From Curtobacterium poinsettiae (GTDB taxonomy: Bacteria > Actinomycetota > Actinomycetes > Actinomycetales > Microbacteriaceae): a DNA stretch of 64,000 nucleotides. Made by a program: the position numbers and the translations under genes. Below, in pieces: positions 60,575-64,000 of the stretch. How positions within the stretch are numbered: the stretch's first letter is position 1; every line of letters starts with the position of its first letter. The stretch is taken from the NCBI RefSeq assembly GCF_025677645.1, contig NZ_CP106879.1:1674001-1738000 (forward strand). Reading direction: 5' to 3'. The notes under the pieces are model-generated. The model made no database searches. It was not told the origin of the DNA and saw only the letters and a program-made list of their open reading frames with translations.

Positions 60575-61102
60575 TCAGGCCGCGGGGGTCTCCTGCGTGC
60601 CCATGAGCTGCGCGCGCCCGAGCAGGTGCCCGCGGAGCATGAAGCCCACGACCGCGGGGGTCGCGTCGGCGGGGACCTCGAGCACGGGGACGTCGAGGGC
60701 GCTCAGCGTGAAGAAGTAGCGGTGCACACCGTGGCCCGCGGGCGGAGCGGCTCCGAGGAACGTGTCCGTCCCGAACTCGTTGCGGCGGCGGAGCGCCTCG
60801 GCGGGCAGCAGGGCATCGTCGGTGCCGGCGCCTGCGGGGAGCGAGGTCGTCGAGCCCGGAATGTCGGTCAGGCTCCAGTGCCAGAAGCCGGAACCGGTCG
60901 GGGCATCGGGGTCGTAGACGGTCAGGACGAAGCTCTTCGTGCCCTCGGGTGCGTCCGACCACTCGAGTGCGGGGGAGCGGTCCTCGCCGCCGACGTCGGA
61001 GCCGCGTGCCGAGGTGGGCAGCTCGCCTCCGTCGGTGAAGTCGGGGCTCGTCAGGGTGAAGGACGGGACGTCGGGCAGGTTCCAGTTGGGGTCGTTGGCC
61101 AT
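60575..61102 (-). CDS. YbhB/YbcL family (PEBP) protein
   Basis: A 175-residue PEBP (phosphatidylethanolamine-binding-like, Raf kinase inhibitor-like) protein. The family core is visible: SPALEWSDAPEGTKSFVLTV, YDPDAPTGSGFWHWSL, and GVHRYFFTLSALD near the C-terminus. Ligand and target are unknown. ATG 61102 gives MANDPNWNLPDVPSF; the longer frame to 61171 enters the palindrome. Convergent with pnp. Confidence 0.93.
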   Translation of the reverse strand: MANDPNWNLPDVPSFTLTSPDFTDGGELPTSARGSDVGGEDRSPALEWSDAPEGTKSFVLTVYDPDAPTGSGFWHWSLTDIPGSTTSLPAGAGTDDALLPAEALRRRNEFGTDTFLGAAPPAGHGVHRYFFTLSALDVPVLEVPADATPAVVGFMLRGHLLGRAQLMGTQETPAA

Positions 61103-61171
61103 GCCCCAAGCCAACACCCGCCGGCTCGGGCCGCGCTCGGTGCGCGCTCGGGGCTGTGGGGGTTCGCACAC

Positions 61172-61215
61172 GACGGTCTGGAGGCACGGTACGGGCCCGC
61201 CACGGGCCTCCCGTC
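61172..61215. repeat. R-family palindrome
   Basis: GACGG and TGGAGGC (61172-61185) pair with GCCTCC and CCGTC (61206-61215). It lies between the PEBP start and the TetR gene, downstream of TetR on the minus strand. Confidence 0.65.
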
Positions 61216-61245
61216 CGCCTGCGGTCGCCTCGACCGCCCCGCGGA

Positions 61246-61327
61246 AGCGACAGATCCGCGTCGCGAGGGCGCGTCGGTGCCGCGACGGCGACAGGATGCC
61301 GCGAACTGTTCGCGGTGATCTGTCGCT
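61246..61327. repeat. T-family palindrome
   Basis: AGCGACAGATC (61246-61256) and GATCTGTCGCT (61317-61327) are perfect 11-bp arms; just inside, CCGCG (61256-61260) pairs with CGCGG (61311-61315). It lies about 55 bases downstream of the TetR stop on the minus strand, next to the R element. Confidence 0.55.
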
Positions 61328-61381
61328 CCCGCGAGGGTGACAGCCGAACGCGACAGCAACAGCGACAGCGACGAGGCGGCG

Positions 61382-62029
61382 TCAGCCCGCGAGCACCCGG
61401 TCGACCACGCGGTTGAGCGCAGCCGTGGCGGCGATCGCGTCACCGGCGTACGCGCCGGCCATCGCACCGTCGCGCGCGAGCATGAGCTCGTCGGCACCGT
61501 CGCCGGGAAGGGGGTGTCCGGCCTCCTGCAGCAGGGTCGCGAGTCGCTCGGTGTACCAGTCGCGGTGCACGGCGACGACCTGGCGGACCGGGTCGCGCGG
61601 GTCGTGGTACTCGGCGGCGGCGTGCAGGAACGCGCAGCCGCGGAAGGCGGGGTCGTTGACGTCGTCGGCCAGTGCGGCGACCCACGCACGGACGGCCCGC
61701 TCGGGGGAGCCGGCGTCGGCGATGAGATGCTCCATCCGCTCCTGCGCACGCTCGTGCTGGGTGCGGATGTAGGCCAGGATCAGGTTGTCCTTCGACCCGT
61801 AGTGCTTGTAGAACGTCGCCTTCGTGACGCTCGCCTCGGAGATGAGACGGTCGACGCCGACGCTTTGGATGCCCTCTTCGTAGAAGAGTCGCGTGGCGGT
61901 CTCGAGGACACGGACCTTCGCGCCGCCGGAGCGGGGAGTCGGGGGGACGCTCGACCCGTCCGGCGACGCGAGGTTCGTGCTCGGGCCGGGGAGACGCTGG
62001 ACGGCCGGTTGGGGGGAATCGACCGTCAC
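61382..62029 (-). CDS. TetR family transcriptional regulator
   Basis: A 215-residue regulator. After a Pro/Ser-rich N-terminus (about 1-35), the HTH is AKVRVLETATRLFYEEGIQS, with SVTKATFYKHYGSKDNLILAY as the recognition helix region. The C-terminal ligand domain includes RDWYTERLATLLQEAGHP. The ligand is unknown. The GTG start is at 62029. A GGACAGAC/GTCTGTCC palindrome (62167-62192) lies in the divergent gap and may be its operator. Confidence 0.92.
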   Translation of the reverse strand: MTVDSPQPAVQRLPGPSTNLASPDGSSVPPTPRSGGAKVRVLETATRLFYEEGIQSVGVDRLISEASVTKATFYKHYGSKDNLILAYIRTQHERAQERMEHLIADAGSPERAVRAWVAALADDVNDPAFRGCAFLHAAAEYHDPRDPVRQVVAVHRDWYTERLATLLQEAGHPLPGDGADELMLARDGAMAGAYAGDAIAATAALNRVVDRVLAG

Positions 62030-62166
62030 AGCGTGTACTCCTCGGACTCATCGGCTCCGCGACCGGAGTGGGGGGACTCGGTGGTCGCGCAGGACTGATG
62101 TCCCGAGCCGCCGGATCGGAACTTAGGGGGGCTTTCGATCCGGCGTGGCCAACAGTAGCACAAGGA

Positions 62167-62192
62167 GGACAGACAGACGAGTCGGTCTGTCC
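62167..62192. promoter_or_regulatory. Probable TetR operator
   Basis: GGACAGAC (62167-62174) and GTCTGTCC (62185-62192) are 8-bp arms with a 10-base centre; an overlapping register ACAGAC/GTCTGT with a 6-base centre is also possible. It lies in the gap between the divergent TetR and M16 peptidase genes, so it could autoregulate TetR and control the peptidase. Confidence 0.65.
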
Positions 62193-62266
62193 ACATTTCT
62201 TGTACCCCACTTCGAGTGGCACGCGTCCCGGACCGGGAAACTGGGCGGCGGGCATCGCCGGATCAG

Positions 62267-62272
62267 TAGGCT
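62267..62272 (+). promoter_or_regulatory. -10 element near the M16 peptidase start
   Basis: TAGGCT ends 8 bases before the ATG at 62281, another short-leader arrangement. It lies 75 bases downstream of the TetR operator. Confidence 0.35.
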
Positions 62273-62280
62273 CGTCTGCG

Positions 62281-63615
62281 ATGAACCAGCCAGTGCCACT
62301 GCCGCTCGGGGCCCCGGACACGTCGTTCCTGACGTCCGGCGGGGCCTTCGTCCGTCGCACCGTGCTGCCCTCGGGTGTCCGTGTGCTGACCGAGGCGGTG
62401 CCGGGTGCCGCGTCGACGAGCATCGGGTTCTGGGTCGGCGTCGGTTCGCGCGACGAGCGCGACGGGCAGTTCGGGTCGACCCACTTCCTCGAACACCTGC
62501 TCTTCAAGGGCACCGAGACCCGGTCGGCGCTCGACATCGCCATCGCGTTCGACTCGGTCGGCGGTGAGCACAACGCTGCGACCGCCAAGGAGTACACCTG
62601 CTACTACGCACGGGTCCGGGACACCGACGTCCCGATGGCCGTGAACGTCATCGGTGACATGGTCACCGGTTCGGTGCTCGAACCGGACGCCTTCGCCGTC
62701 GAGCGCGGGGTCATCCTCGAAGAGCTCGCGATGGCCGCCGACGACCCGGCCGACGTCGCGGGCGAGGCGTTCTTCGCCGCGGCCTTCGGCGGGCACCCCC
62801 TCGGCCGTCCGATCGGCGGCACCCCGGACAGCATCCGTGCGGTCCAGCGCGACGAGGTGCTGGCCCACTACCGAGAGCACTACGCGCCGAACGGCATCGT
62901 CGTCACCGCCGCCGGTGCCGTCGACCACGACCGGTTCTGCGAGCTCGTCGCCGGCGTCTTCGACGACGCCCCCGACGCCGAGCCGCTGCCGCGCCGCACC
63001 CCCGAGACCGTCGCCGACCCGGTCGAGGCGAAGCTGACCGTGGTGCACCGCCCGACCGAGCAGGTCAGCATGCTCCGCGGCTCGCAGGGCCTCGACCTGC
63101 GCGACGACCGCCGTCCCTCGCTCAGTGTCCTGAACGCCGTGCTCGGTGGGGGCATGAGTTCGCGGCTGTTCCAGGAGGTGCGTGAGCGCCGCGGTCTGGC
63201 CTACGCGGTGTCGTCGTTCGCCCCCGCGTACCTGGACAACGGTGCCTTCGGTGTCTACGCGGGCTGCGCCCCGGACAACGTCGCGGGTGTCATCGACATC
63301 ATCGACGCCGAGTTCCGCCGGATGGTCGACCACGGCATCACCGACGACGAGCTCCGACGTGCCAAGGGCCAGATCGAGGGGGCGCTGACGCTCTCGCTCG
63401 AGGACTCCGACGCCCGCATGACCCGGCTCGGCCGTTCCGAGCTCGGCACCGGCGAGTACACCGACTTGTCCACGGCGCTCGAGCGTGTCGACGGTGTCAC
63501 GACCGGCGGGGTGCTCGAACTCGCGCGCGACCTGCTCACCCGGCCGACGATCACCTCGGTGGTCGGTGCCGTGCAGCAGGACGAGCACGCCGCGGCGACC
63601 GGGATCGGCAGCTGA
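62281..63615 (+). CDS. M16 family metallopeptidase (pitrilysin-like)
   Basis: A 444-residue zinc protease. The inverted zinc motif HFLEH lies in STHFLEHLLFKGTE near residue 67, with the third ligand in the RGVILEELAMAADDPAD region. The C-terminal half is the second, non-catalytic pitrilysin domain (LGGGMSSRLFQEVRERRGLAYAVSS). Such proteins often follow pnp in actinobacteria, which is seen here at distance. ATG 62281 is chosen; the frame extends to 62068 through the operator region. Confidence 0.94.
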   Translation: MNQPVPLPLGAPDTSFLTSGGAFVRRTVLPSGVRVLTEAVPGAASTSIGFWVGVGSRDERDGQFGSTHFLEHLLFKGTETRSALDIAIAFDSVGGEHNAATAKEYTCYYARVRDTDVPMAVNVIGDMVTGSVLEPDAFAVERGVILEELAMAADDPADVAGEAFFAAAFGGHPLGRPIGGTPDSIRAVQRDEVLAHYREHYAPNGIVVTAAGAVDHDRFCELVAGVFDDAPDAEPLPRRTPETVADPVEAKLTVVHRPTEQVSMLRGSQGLDLRDDRRPSLSVLNAVLGGGMSSRLFQEVRERRGLAYAVSSFAPAYLDNGAFGVYAGCAPDNVAGVIDIIDAEFRRMVDHGITDDELRRAKGQIEGALTLSLEDSDARMTRLGRSELGTGEYTDLSTALERVDGVTTGGVLELARDLLTRPTITSVVGAVQQDEHAAATGIGS

Positions 63616-63623
63616 GCACGGAC

Positions 63624-64000
63624 ATGTCGCACTACCTGTACCTCGTCCGGCACGGCGAACACCAGGACGCCGAACACGGCCTGCGGGACGGCAAGCTCTC
63701 CGAACGCGGCAAGCGTCAGGCGACCCTGATCGCGGACCGTCTCGGCGGCGTGCCCTTCGACGGCGTGTACCACTCGCCGCTCGAGGCCCCGAGCGAGACC
63801 GCCGCGTTCCTGTCGCAGCGCCTGCCGTCGATCCAGCCCGAGCCCTCGACACTGCTGTTCGACTGCATCCCGTCGGGCCCGACCCCGGACATGCCGCACG
63901 CCTACCAGGGCTGGTACGGCGGCATCACCGAAGAGGAGATCGTCGCCGGGCAGGCCCAGATGGGCGACGCCGTGTCGGAGTGGTTCACCCCGGCGCGGGA
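63624..64000 (+). CDS. Histidine phosphatase (phosphoglycerate mutase-like), 5' part
   Basis: The N-terminal ~125 residues of a histidine phosphatase, cut by the window end. LYLVRHGEHQDAEHG carries the RHG catalytic motif (phosphoryl-accepting His), and SERGKRQATLIADRL and YHSPLEAPSETAAFLSQRL are family blocks. The later catalytic residues lie beyond the window. The usual dapB gene of the pnp-M16 neighbourhood is not seen. It starts 8 bases after the M16 stop. Confidence 0.85.
   Translation, partial: MSHYLYLVRHGEHQDAEHGLRDGKLSERGKRQATLIADRLGGVPFDGVYHSPLEAPSETAAFLSQRLPSIQPEPSTLLFDCIPSGPTPDMPHAYQGWYGGITEEEIVAGQAQMGDAVSEWFTPAR

Overview
The window is chromosomal DNA of a high-GC Gram-positive bacterium. 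Gene content and order (rne-rplU-rpmA-obgE-proB-proA-nadD-rsfS, tRNA-Ala, rpsO, pnp, an M16 peptidase after pnp, SOS boxes of the TCGAAC-N4-GTTCGA type, a mycoredoxin) point to Actinomycetota. A DUF4031 protein beside rplU and an emfourin/protealysin-like pair suggest Microbacteriaceae, possibly Curtobacterium or a close relative. The genus is an inference, not something proved by the sequence. Genes are dense, start often at GTG or TTG, and several have a -10 hexamer only 6 to 8 bases before the start codon, as expected for leaderless mRNAs.

Layout. 1-9.85 kb: conserved housekeeping block with the 3' end of an RNase E/G gene, ribosomal proteins L21 and L27, the ObgE GTPase, proline synthesis (proB, proA), NAD synthesis (nadD), ribosome silencing factor and tRNA-Ala(GGC). 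9.9-12.35 kb: aldose-1-epimerase-like enzyme and aminodeoxychorismate synthase (pabB). 12.36-18.3 kb: a complete SOS mutagenesis cassette (imuA-like, imuB, dnaE2) behind two LexA boxes; imuB has an apparent 1-base frameshift. 18.4-28.2 kb: two-component system, FUSC transporter, phosphotransferase, SNF2 helicase, mycoredoxin (also apparently frameshifted) and a CYTH-CHAD protein. 28.3-40.2 kb: oligopeptidase B, Fic protein, amidohydrolase, class IV aminotransferase, Nudix hydrolase, membrane proteins, Na+/H+ antiporter and phosphate transporter. 40.2-40.9 kb: an island of palindromic repeats. 40.9-52.3 kb: aspartase, YihY/BrkB protein, MFS transporter, FKBP, aldo/keto reductase, HelD-like helicase, emfourin with an M4 protease, GH6 glycosidase, VanZ protein and rpsO. 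52.4-57.9 kb: FMN reductase followed by a tightly overlapping redox operon (Ser/Thr-rich anchored protein, ApbE, ferric-reductase-like cytochrome, NuoF-like flavoprotein, 3-Cys ferredoxin) and a secreted SLT-like protein, all lying between rpsO and pnp. 58-64 kb: pnp, PEBP protein, TetR regulator with a clear palindromic site upstream, M16 peptidase and the start of a histidine phosphatase.

The most unusual signal is a set of dispersed intergenic palindrome families, here named P, Q, R and S, plus a single T element. They share conserved arms, and families P and Q have covarying stem positions. Complete copies lie downstream of a gene 3' end and none is in a divergent promoter gap. In one place R, Q and P are concatenated into a 180-bp unit repeated in tandem. 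A separate 31-bp tandem repeat (7 copies) fills another convergent junction. The second interesting element is the five-gene overlapping redox operon, which has an FMN transferase but no visible FMN-acceptor domain.
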